Below, piece after piece: positions 27,394-36,071 of a stretch of DNA of 64,000 nucleotides. A model generated the notes under the pieces. That model worked only from the letters and a program-made list of their open reading frames with translations. It did not search any database and was not told the DNA's origin. Origin of the DNA: Myxococcaceae bacterium (GTDB taxonomy: Bacteria; Myxococcota; Myxococcia; Myxococcales; Myxococcaceae); NCBI GenBank assembly GCA_016793095.1, contig JAEUJQ010000047.1, positions 20,365 through 84,364 on the forward strand, read 5' to 3'. Both the position numbers and the translations under genes were made by a program. Every line of letters begins with the position of its first letter. The first letter of the stretch is position 1.

Positions 27394-29166
27394 ATGCCGC
27401 GCCTTGCCGGAGCCCTGCTCGCGATGTGTCTGCTGGCGCTGCCCGCGCGCGCCGATGATCCGTTCGCGCGCGGCTTCGACGCGGTGCCGCTCAAGCTGAC
27501 GCCGACCGCCAACTCCGGCCTCCAGCTCGACGGGGCCGAGCTGCGCCCGAAGCGCTCCTGGCAGCTCCAGGCCCTGCTCGATCTCAACTTCGGGATCCTG
27601 GGCCTCAAGCTGGGCGATCAGCGCCTCGGCGATCTCATTCCGTTCCGCACCGATCTGCGCATCGGCGGCAGCTACCAGCTCCTCGATCGCCTCGAGGTCG
27701 GCGGTGAGCTGCCCATCGTGCTCCAGGCCAACGCGTTCAAGCTGCTCACCGACCAGGGCTTCCCGCAGGTGGCGCCACGGGCGCTGGGCCTGGGCGCTCC
27801 GCGGGCGATCGCGCGGTTCCAGCTCCTCCGCCAGTCCGAGATCCCCATCCTCAGCCTCGCCGCCGTCCTCGAGGCGCGCATTCCGATCGGCGACGGCTTC
27901 AGCTTCATGGCCGATCGCGGGTTCGTGATCTCACCCCGCCTCGCTGCCGAGCGCCGCTTCGGCCCGGTGCGCGTGCTCGCGAACGGCGGCTATCGATTCC
28001 GCACGGCGCCAGGGCAGTTCCTCAACCTCTACGTCGGTCACGAGTTCCTGCTCGGCGGCGGCGCCATCGTCGAGCTGCCCGACTTCGGCCGCTTCGCGCA
28101 GAACCAGCTCCTCGCAGAGGTGAACCTCGCGACCCCGACCGAGGCGCCCTTCACCTTCCGTGACGCCGAAGCGCTCAAGACGCCGCTCGAGCTGATGCTC
28201 GGCGCCCGCACCACCTTCGCGAAGCACTGGAGCGCCCAGCTCGCCCTCGGCCGCGGCCTCGGTCAGGCCGGCTACGGGCGCGAGGCCTTCCGGGTCGTGC
28301 TGGGCCTCCGCTACGAGCACGTCGCCGAACCCGATCAGGACGGCGACGGCATTCCCGACGTGAACGACGCGTGCCCCGAGGTGCCCGAAGACAAGGACGG
28401 CAAGGAGGACGCCGACGGCTGCCCGGAGGACGATCCCATCGTCGACAGCGACAAGGACGGCATCCCCGACTCGGTCGACGGCTGCCCCGAGGCCCCCGGC
28501 CCAGGCCCGCTCGATGGCTGCCCCGACAAGGACGGCGATCAGATCCCCGACAACGTGGACAAGTGCCCCGAGGTCATGGGCACGCCCGAGCTGCAGGGTT
28601 GCCCGCCGCCCGAAGAGGAAGAGCCCGTGGTGCTCGAGTCCGAGCGCCTGCGCATCAAGAACCAGATCCTCTTCGAGTTCGGCTCCAACAGGATCGACCC
28701 ACGCTCGTTCCCGATCCTCGACGAGGTGGCGAAGGTGCTGGCTGCGAACCCGACCGTCGGCCCGGTCTTGATCGAGGGCCACACGGACAACATCGGCCCG
28801 CGCGCCTTCAACATCGATCTCTCGCGGCGCCGCGCAAAGGCCGTCGAGGACTACCTCGTCGGGAAGGGCATCGAGCAGAAGCGGCTGCGCTCGGACGGCT
28901 TCGGCTTCGATCGGCCCATCGTGCCCAACGACACGCCGCTCAACCGCGCGAAGAACCGGCGCACCGAGTTCCGCCTCGTCGACGAGATCGAGACCGACAA
29001 GACCGCCAAGCCCGCGCCGAAGCCCGAGGCCGCGAACGCGCCGAAGCCGGCTCCCGCGCCCGCGCCGGCTCCCGCACCTGCGCCGGCCCCGAAGCCTGCA
29101 CCCGCGCCGGCTCCCGCACCCGCGACACCCCCGAAGCCTGCACCCGCACCCGCGCCGAAGCCGTAG
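27394..29166 (+). CDS. OmpA-family outer membrane protein with thrombospondin type-3 repeats
   Basis: 590 residues from ATG 27394, with a signal peptide ending ALPARA. Residues about 25-310 are a predicted beta-barrel-like region with alternating hydrophobics. TSP3-type calcium-binding repeats occupy about 314-406 (DQDGDGIPDVNDACP, DSDKDGIPDSVDGCP, DKDGDQIPDNVDKCP). The OmpA C-terminal peptidoglycan-binding domain is at about 420-530 (GHTDNIGPRAFNIDLSRRRA, then NRRTEFRLV). The last 55-60 residues are a Lys/Pro/Ala tail (KPAPAPAPAP type). It anchors outer membrane to peptidoglycan. The Pro/Ala tail is beyond the usual end of the family and may extend through the wall or be disordered. Confidence 0.93.
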   Translation: MPRLAGALLAMCLLALPARADDPFARGFDAVPLKLTPTANSGLQLDGAELRPKRSWQLQALLDLNFGILGLKLGDQRLGDLIPFRTDLRIGGSYQLLDRLEVGGELPIVLQANAFKLLTDQGFPQVAPRALGLGAPRAIARFQLLRQSEIPILSLAAVLEARIPIGDGFSFMADRGFVISPRLAAERRFGPVRVLANGGYRFRTAPGQFLNLYVGHEFLLGGGAIVELPDFGRFAQNQLLAEVNLATPTEAPFTFRDAEALKTPLELMLGARTTFAKHWSAQLALGRGLGQAGYGREAFRVVLGLRYEHVAEPDQDGDGIPDVNDACPEVPEDKDGKEDADGCPEDDPIVDSDKDGIPDSVDGCPEAPGPGPLDGCPDKDGDQIPDNVDKCPEVMGTPELQGCPPPEEEEPVVLESERLRIKNQILFEFGSNRIDPRSFPILDEVAKVLAANPTVGPVLIEGHTDNIGPRAFNIDLSRRRAKAVEDYLVGKGIEQKRLRSDGFGFDRPIVPNDTPLNRAKNRRTEFRLVDEIETDKTAKPAPKPEAANAPKPAPAPAPAPAPAPAPKPAPAPAPAPATPPKPAPAPAPKP

Positions 29167-29210
29167 CGGTCAGCCGGTGCGGAGGGCCGCTTCGAGGGTC
29201 GTCTTCGCCT

Positions 29211-29759
29211 TCACCTGCCGCTCACGGCATCGTCCAGCCACTTCTTGACCTGCCACTCGAGGACCCGACCGCGGGCGACGTTCAGCACCTTGCCCTCGCG
29301 ATCGAGCACGTAGGTCGTTGGCAGCGCCTGCACGTCGAACGCGAGGCGAGCCTGGTCATCACCGAGCACGACGAAGGGCTGGACGGCGGGGTACCGCTGG
29401 AGCCAGCCCGGAACGGACTCGACGGCGTCGCCCGGGTCCTCGAGGTTGGCCGCCACGAAGACGACGCCGCGCGACTCGTACGCCTTCGCGAGGGCGACCA
29501 GCTCGGGCATCTCCTCGACGCACGGCGGGCACCAGGTCGCCCAGAAGTTCAACAGCACCACCTTGCCGCGGTGGCTGGCGAGCGACACCGGCTGGCCCTC
29601 GAGGCGCGTGAAGCTGACGTCGGGCGCGACCTGACCGGGCTCCAGCCCTCCCCCAGCGAAGAACTCGTGCACCGCGAGCGCGGCCGCCACCGCGAACAGC
29701 CCGCCCACGATGACGGTGTTGCTCAACTGCATGCGCGACGGCGGGCGTTGGTCGCTCAT
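29211..29759 (-). CDS. TlpA/ResA-like thiol-disulfide oxidoreductase
   Basis: 182 residues. ATG 29759 overlaps the stop of the upstream gene (ATGA), so the pair is co-translated. One N-terminal membrane anchor (about 15-32) is followed by an AhpC/TSA-TlpA thioredoxin fold facing the periplasm. The active site is WCPPC (Cys77, Cys80), with cis-Pro region ALPTTYVLDREG. Such proteins reduce disulfides, for example during cytochrome c maturation. The neighbour is a CFI-box zinc-ribbon protein, so the partner is not evident. The length and layout are normal for a TlpA-type protein. Confidence 0.92.
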   Translation of the reverse strand: MSDQRPPSRMQLSNTVIVGGLFAVAAALAVHEFFAGGGLEPGQVAPDVSFTRLEGQPVSLASHRGKVVLLNFWATWCPPCVEEMPELVALAKAYESRGVVFVAANLEDPGDAVESVPGWLQRYPAVQPFVVLGDDQARLAFDVQALPTTYVLDREGKVLNVARGRVLEWQVKKWLDDAVSGR

Positions 29760-30781
29760 CGGCCCTCCCCCAGCACCTGCACCACCGCCGAAAGCCCACG
29801 ACGGGTCAGCAGGCGCAGCCACGGGCGCCGCTGCACCACGCTCGCGAGGGCGGGCCCGTGGCGGTAGTAGGCCTCGACCAGGCGGCGACCTGCGGGGCGC
29901 GTGAGCAGCGCCTCGTCGCGGAAGCGCCGGAGCACGTCGAGCTCGGGCGAGCCCTCTCCGAAGGCCACCGTCGCCACGAAGCACGGCCCGGTGGACGAGA
30001 GCCACAGCACGCGCGACGAGCTCAGGTTCAGCACGCCGCGGAGCACCGAGCGCGGCAGGTACAGGAAGGCGATCAGGTCGTTCCGGGCCACCTGCAGCTC
30101 GCCGGCGTTCGAGTCCTCGACCTCGAGGCGGGTCTGCGGTCCGGCGAGCTCGGTGAGGCGGAACGAGTAGGTGCGCCGCTGGTTGCGCCTCGTGATCTCC
30201 ACCGAGCGCACCTCGGCGAAGTACCCCGTCCACTGCGCCGCGCAGTGTGTGCAGCCGAACTGGTGCGTCGCCACCCGCGGCGAGAACGTCACCTCGCTCA
30301 CCTTCCTGCACGACGGGCACGGCAGCTTCACCGTCAGGGTGCGCTCCGGGCGCGGATCGAAGCGGCTCTGCCGGGTCTGCGGGTCGAACACCTTCGGGCG
30401 CGCCTCGTCCGAGAGGGCGTAGAGCCGCCGCCGCCCCGACGCGAGCTGCTCGAGCCGCTGCGCCTCCACCCAGCTCACCTCCGCCAGCTCGACCCGCCCG
30501 CCGGCGATGTGGTGCAGCGTGCTCAGCCACGCTTCGAGCGCGCTGCTCCAGGCCATGTCGCCCGACTGGTACGCCCGCGCCAGCAGCCCCTCGCCATCGG
30601 CGATCAACGCCTGCGCCTGAGCGCGCGCCGGGTCGTCGCGGCGGCGGTACACCGGCGGGTCGGGCAACTTGGCGCAGAAGGCCACCGCGTCGGCGCGCAG
30701 CAGCTCCGAGACGTCTCCGGGCACGTGAGGCAGCTTCGCCGCCGCCTCCTTCGCCCGCGCTCTCGACGCCTCGATCGTCAT
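29756..30781 (-). CDS. CFI-box-CTERM protein with internal zinc ribbon
   Basis: 341 residues. The N-terminal third is alpha-helical and soluble. A zinc-ribbon-like pair of CxxC knuckles lies mid-protein (PCPSCRKV and GCTHCAAQW). The C-terminal 65 residues match the CFI-box family: GPCFVATVAFGEGSPELDVL, RRFRDEALLTRPAGRRLVEA, YYRHGPALA. The family has no established function; the conserved Cys-Phe-[IV]-Ala-T-[AV] suggests processing or binding. It precedes, and overlaps by four bases, a TlpA-like thioredoxin, which could act on its conserved cysteine. That link is inference. Confidence 0.75.
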   Translation of the reverse strand: MTIEASRARAKEAAAKLPHVPGDVSELLRADAVAFCAKLPDPPVYRRRDDPARAQAQALIADGEGLLARAYQSGDMAWSSALEAWLSTLHHIAGGRVELAEVSWVEAQRLEQLASGRRRLYALSDEARPKVFDPQTRQSRFDPRPERTLTVKLPCPSCRKVSEVTFSPRVATHQFGCTHCAAQWTGYFAEVRSVEITRRNQRRTYSFRLTELAGPQTRLEVEDSNAGELQVARNDLIAFLYLPRSVLRGVLNLSSSRVLWLSSTGPCFVATVAFGEGSPELDVLRRFRDEALLTRPAGRRLVEAYYRHGPALASVVQRRPWLRLLTRRGLSAVVQVLGEGR

Positions 30782-30885
30782 GCGTCGCTTCTACGTAACA
30801 ACGCGCCCGACCGGCACCGATCCCTCACCGCCAGAACGGCCTGCCGCAAACTCGACGCGCATGTGGGACCATGTAGGCTCGCGGC

Positions 30886-31185
30886 ATGAGAACCCTCATC
30901 ATGCTGGTGTGGACCGTGAGCTGCGTTGGCGTAGGCATCGCGGCGGCGACGGTGGACGTGGGAGGACGCACGCCGTGGGAGCACGCGCGCAAGGCGTGGC
31001 ACAGCGAGGGTGAGAAGCGCGTCGGCGAAGCGAAGGAGCACGCGAGCGAATTCGTCGATGACGTGAAGAAGAAGGTGACGACCACGGTGAAGGACGCCCA
31101 GGAGCGCCCGCTCGATCGTCACTCGGCGTCCGAGCGCGACGCCCTCGACAAGCTCATCGCGAACCGTCAGCGCGACCCGAAGTGA
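30886..31185 (+). CDS. Small single-span membrane protein, function unknown
   Basis: 99 residues. N-terminal hydrophobic segment (residues 3-22, LIMLVWTVSCVGVGIAAATV) is followed by the short conserved-looking stretch GGRTPWEHARKAWHSEGEKR and a highly charged helix (KEHASEFVDDVKKKVTTTVK). Its 3' end overlaps the convergent methyltransferase gene by 32 bp. Coding-type third positions support it. I do not recognise the family; it resembles short membrane-anchored apolipoprotein-like helical proteins. Confidence 0.7.
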   Translation: MRTLIMLVWTVSCVGVGIAAATVDVGGRTPWEHARKAWHSEGEKRVGEAKEHASEFVDDVKKKVTTTVKDAQERPLDRHSASERDALDKLIANRQRDPK

Positions 31186-31906
31186 CCCGTCGTACGTGCT
31201 CGAACGCCGACAGCCACAGCTCGGCTTCACGCTGTGACAGGTGGTGCTTGACGAGCGACCGGCTGAGCTCTCCCAGCACGTGCTGAGGCGCCTGCGGGTT
31301 GAGGAAGTCGCAGGCCAGCAGGGCGGCCTCCAGCTTCGCCTCGAGCGCCTTCACGGTGCCCAGGGCCGCGCCGGGCTCCCGCGGCTCGTCCTCGTGCACG
31401 GCGTGTCGGGAGCAGAGGTACAACAGCACGCCCGCCGCCTGCGCGACGTTCATCGACGGCTGCGGCCCGGGCGTGGGGATGACGATCACGTCCTGGCAGC
31501 GCGCGAGCTCGTCGTCCGACAGGCCGCGCTTCTCCCCGCCCAGCACCAGCGCCACCGGCCCGCGACCCGCGTGCTCGGCGAGGCGCGCGACGCCCTGCTC
31601 CGGCGTCAGCGCCGTGCGCCGCTTGAGCCCCGTGCGAGACGTGGTGCCCACCGCGTAGACGACCTTCGCCAACGCCTCGTCGAGGGTCTGCGCGACGGCG
31701 AAGGTGTCGAGCACCGACTCGCCCTTCACGCCCAGCTTGTCCGCGCCCCGGAAGTCGTGCGTGACGGGCTCGGAGAGGATCAACTGCGACATGCCGAAGT
31801 TCGCCATCACGCGCGCGATCGACCCCAGGTTCTCGGGCGAGCGGAGCTGGTGGCAGATCACCACCGGCCGAAGGGGCAGGACCGGGCTTTCACTGGCTGG
31901 CGCCAT
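31154..31906 (-). CDS. SpoU/TrmH-family RNA 2'-O-methyltransferase (TrmJ-like)
   Basis: 250 residues from ATG 31906. The three SPOUT knot motifs are present: VVICHQLRSPENLGSIARVM, ALVLGGEKRGLSDDELA, and PTPGPQPSMNVAQAAGVLLY. It uses S-adenosylmethionine to methylate a ribose of tRNA or rRNA in the cytoplasm. The length and a C-terminal helical extension (FLNPQAPQHVLGELSRSLVK) fit TrmJ-like members better than long TrmH or RlmB proteins, but the substrate cannot be assigned. It is divergent from a small lipoprotein gene 25 bp away and overlaps a convergent small gene by 32 bp. Confidence 0.88.
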   Translation of the reverse strand: MAPASESPVLPLRPVVICHQLRSPENLGSIARVMANFGMSQLILSEPVTHDFRGADKLGVKGESVLDTFAVAQTLDEALAKVVYAVGTTSRTGLKRRTALTPEQGVARLAEHAGRGPVALVLGGEKRGLSDDELARCQDVIVIPTPGPQPSMNVAQAAGVLLYLCSRHAVHEDEPREPGAALGTVKALEAKLEAALLACDFLNPQAPQHVLGELSRSLVKHHLSQREAELWLSAFEHVRRVTSGRADGSR

Positions 31907-31931
31907 GGGAGATCGGTATAGTGCAGGAGCC

Positions 31932-32483
31932 GTGAAGCGCCTGCTCCTGATCAGCCTCCTCGCCCTCTCCGCCTGCGGTGTGGGCAACCTGCCTGCCCGC
32001 GCCGTCACCTCCAGCCAGGCCCTCGCCGGCACCGCCGAGTGGCTCGAGTTCGAGTCGCCCGCGATGCGGCAGGAGCTGTTCCGCGACGTGGTCCGCTCCT
32101 CCGCGACGCAGCAGGGCCAGGCCGGCACCGTCCTCTTCCCCTTCATGCAGGACGGAGAGCTCAAAGGCGCTCCCGCCCTCGACCTGCGCGCCGACCTCCT
32201 GCAGGCCCCTGACGCCGGCGTGCTGCAGCTCACCTTCGACACCCGTGGCGATCGGTTCACCGAGGACCGCCGCGAGGCCTTCCAGGGCCTCTCCGAGCGC
32301 GAAGCCACCGAGCTCGTCGCCCGCTCGCTGCTGCACCGCTGGAGCGTGAAGACCGCTGCCCCGGTGCTGGTGATTCGAGCGCCCGGCGCGCCCTACGCCG
32401 CCGCGTGGATCGACGGCGCCCTGCGCATCAACCCGGCCTTCGTGTACATGGCCGCCGCACCCGCCGCCGCGCCGACGAACTGA
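31932..32483 (+). CDS. Small lipoprotein of unknown function
   Basis: 183 residues from GTG 31932. I prefer this start because AGGAG lies just upstream and the protein then begins VKRLLLISLLALSACG, a clean lipoprotein signal. An ATG at 31905 adds nine residues. The mature part has the segments LEFESPAMRQELFRDVVRSS, EATELVARSLLHRWSVK and PAFVYMAA; two repeated beta-rich halves may be present. No family recognised. It lies 39 bp upstream of purC on the same strand and could share its transcript. Confidence 0.75.
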   Translation: MKRLLLISLLALSACGVGNLPARAVTSSQALAGTAEWLEFESPAMRQELFRDVVRSSATQQGQAGTVLFPFMQDGELKGAPALDLRADLLQAPDAGVLQLTFDTRGDRFTEDRREAFQGLSEREATELVARSLLHRWSVKTAAPVLVIRAPGAPYAAAWIDGALRINPAFVYMAAAPAAAPTN

Positions 32484-32522
32484 TCGCCGCGCCCGTGCGG
32501 CCGTTGCGCTAGAAGCCGGCCC

Positions 32523-33482
32523 ATGCCGGTCTCCGATCAGACGCTCCACCAGCAGCTCGCCCACACCCTCTCAACGACGGACTTCCCCGCCCTCGGCGAG
32601 AAGTACCAGGGCAAGGTGCGCGACACGTACCGGCAGGGCGATCGCCTGGTGCTGATCACCACCGACCGGCTCTCCGCCTTCGATCACGTGCTCACCACCC
32701 TGCCCTTCAAGGGCGACCTGCTGAACACGCTGGCGTCCTTCTGGTTCAAGAAGACGGCGCACGTGGTGAAGAACCACGTCCTCGACGTCCCCGATCCGTG
32801 CGTCACCGTCGCGCGCCGGGCCGAGCCGTTCGCGATCGAGTTCGTCGTGCGCGGCTACCTCACCGGCAGCCTGTGGCGCGACTACGAGGCGGCGCGTGAT
32901 CCCTATGGCCTCGCCCTGCCCCCCGGCCTGAAGAAGGACTCGAAGTTCCCCACGCCGATCCTCACCCCCTCGACCAAGGCCCCCATCGGCACCCACGACG
33001 AGCCCCTGTCCGAGGCGCAGGTGCTCGAGCGGAAGCTGGTCTCGCCGCGCGACTGGCAGCGGGCGAAGGAGGCGGCGCTGGGGCTGTTCGCCGAGGGGAC
33101 GAAGCAGGCGGCGGCGCAGGGGCTGATCTTCGTCGACACCAAGTACGAGTTCGGCCGCATCGGGGACGAGCTGGTGGTGATCGACGAGATGCACACGCCC
33201 GACTCGTCGCGCTTCTGGCGCGCGCAGGGCTACGAAGAGCGGCTCTCGAAGGGCGAGGGCCAGGTGATGCTCGACAAGGAGAACCTGCGCCAGTGGCTCA
33301 TTCAGGAGCGCGGCTTCTCGGGCCACGGCACCCCGCCGGCGATCCCCGACGACGTGCGCGTCAGCCTCTCGCAGAAGTACGTGACCGCGTTCGAGACGAT
33401 TACCGGGGCCGCGTTCAACCCGGCGGTCGGCAGCGTGGCCGCGCGCCTCGAGAAGAACCTCAGGGCTGCCCGGCTGCTCTGA
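32523..33482 (+). CDS. purC: Phosphoribosylaminoimidazole-succinocarboxamide synthase
   Basis: 319 residues, long form of SAICAR synthetase as in many proteobacteria and yeast. Motifs: GEKYQGKVRDTY and LITTDRLSAFDHVL near the N-terminus (ATP site), VVRGYLTGSLWRDY, PTPILTPSTKA, and IFVDTKYEFGRIGDELVVID with DEMHTPDSSRFW. It joins CAIR and aspartate at the expense of ATP in purine biosynthesis. purB, which acts on SAICAR next, lies about 300 bp away but converges with it, so they are linked but not co-transcribed. Confidence 0.97.
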   Translation: MPVSDQTLHQQLAHTLSTTDFPALGEKYQGKVRDTYRQGDRLVLITTDRLSAFDHVLTTLPFKGDLLNTLASFWFKKTAHVVKNHVLDVPDPCVTVARRAEPFAIEFVVRGYLTGSLWRDYEAARDPYGLALPPGLKKDSKFPTPILTPSTKAPIGTHDEPLSEAQVLERKLVSPRDWQRAKEAALGLFAEGTKQAAAQGLIFVDTKYEFGRIGDELVVIDEMHTPDSSRFWRAQGYEERLSKGEGQVMLDKENLRQWLIQERGFSGHGTPPAIPDDVRVSLSQKYVTAFETITGAAFNPAVGSVAARLEKNLRAARLL

Positions 33483-33686
33483 TCAGGGCGCCCAGCCGAT
33501 GCCCGAGTTCCCGCTGTGGAACAGGTCGGGATCGAGCTCGGAGCCGATCAGCCCGTCATCGTTGGCCGGTTGACGCGCCCAGGGCAGCGGCGACCACTCG
33601 GAGGGATCGACGAGCACGAGCTCTTCGTGCTCCCTGGCAGTCACTTCATCACCAGCGGCATGGAGGATGGCGGCGGTCAGGCTCAT
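33483..33686 (-). CDS. Small hypothetical protein
   Basis: 67 residues, ending exactly next to the purC stop on the opposite strand. Codon third positions are GC-rich and the composition is protein-like (ILHAAGDEVTAREHEELVLV, DPSEWSPLPWARQPANDD, ELDPDLFHSGNSGIGW). The upstream ribosome site is weak. No family recognised. I keep it as a plausible small gene; it could also be a fragment. Confidence 0.45.
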   Translation of the reverse strand: MSLTAAILHAAGDEVTAREHEELVLVDPSEWSPLPWARQPANDDGLIGSELDPDLFHSGNSGIGWAP

Positions 33687-33781
33687 GGCGAACGTCCCAT
33701 TGCAAGGCGCCGTCCAGCGCGGGCCATGCGGAACGTCACGCCTGCGCGAGGGTCGGGGCCACCGCCAGGGTCAACGCCGAC

Positions 33782-35089
<1,308 letters not shown>

Positions 35090-35144
35090 GGCCGCGCACG
35101 TACACCCGCGGCGGGCGTCTTCCAACGCTCAGTTGAGCGCGGGC

Positions 35145-36071
35145 CTACTCCACCGCCTTGACCGACAGGTTCTGCCGCGCGCCGAAGAGCAGCACGTCGT
35201 GCGAGAAGGTGTCGGGCAGGCCCAGGCGTCTGGCCGCCTGCAGGTTGACGTGCAGCTCCACGCCCTCGGGCGTCGCGACCGCCAGCGCGCCGGGATCGAC
35301 CTTCTCGACGACGATGCGGTTCGCCACCCGGCCTGCCTGCAGCCCGACGGAGAGCGGCGCCGGCGAGAGCGCGAAGAGAGCTCCCTGCTTCACCTGCGCG
35401 GGGGCGAGGCCGACGACCGGCAGCGACTCCTCGCGTGAGAATGACAGCATGCGCTCGACGACCGCCGCGTTCCCGACGGTCTTGTCGGACATGACGACGA
35501 GCGCGTCGATGCGACCCTTCGCTCCGGCGAGCGCCTTGTCGAGCTTGGTCGGGTTGTCGATCTCGATGCCCACCAGGGACAGGCTGCGCGACTGGGCGAG
35601 CTGGGTCGCCTCGTCGATGAAGGCCTTCGAGAAGCGCGGGTCGTAGACGATCCCGACGCGCTTGACCTTCGGCAGCAGCGTTCGCAGGGCGGTGAGCTCG
35701 AGGGTGAGATCGCTCGTGAGCGCGATGCCCGTCGTGTTGGAGCTCTCGAGATCGTACTTCTGGAAGTACGGCACCATCACGAAGACGATCGGCACGTCGG
35801 AGAACTGCCGGCGCGCGTTGACGGCGGCCGCGGGCCCGATGGCCAGCACCAGCGCTGGCGGATCCTGCGCGAGCTTCTTCATCGCCTTCTGGGCTGCGTC
35901 GGCGCCCTCTTCGAGCAGCAGATCGGTGACGTCAGCCTTCACCTCGGCCGAGAAGCCAGCGGTCACCTGCGAGTAGGGGCCGAGGTCCGCCGACTTCACC
36001 ACCGTCACGCGCGGACGAGCCTCGCTCGACAGGGCCGCAACGAGGACGACGGCGGGCAGCAGACGCATCAT
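35145..36071 (-). CDS. ABC-type substrate-binding protein (ABC_sub_bind family)
   Basis: 308 residues with a signal peptide ([18 protein letters not shown]). The periplasmic-binding fold of the TrpX/ABC_sub_bind type is recognisable: [53 protein letters not shown], and [20 protein letters not shown]. The ATG overlaps the stop of the large kinase gene by ATGA, so it is co-translated with it. There is no permease or ATPase beside it, so it may serve as a sensor or an orphan binding protein rather than part of a transporter. The ligand is unknown. Confidence 0.85.
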   Translation of the reverse strand: MMRLLPAVVLVAALSSEARPRVTVVKSADLGPYSQVTAGFSAEVKADVTDLLLEEGADAAQKAMKKLAQDPPALVLAIGPAAAVNARRQFSDVPIVFVMVPYFQKYDLESSNTTGIALTSDLTLELTALRTLLPKVKRVGIVYDPRFSKAFIDEATQLAQSRSLSLVGIEIDNPTKLDKALAGAKGRIDALVVMSDKTVGNAAVVERMLSFSREESLPVVGLAPAQVKQGALFALSPAPLSVGLQAGRVANRIVVEKVDPGALAVATPEGVELHVNLQAARRLGLPDTFSHDVLLFGARQNLSVKAVE

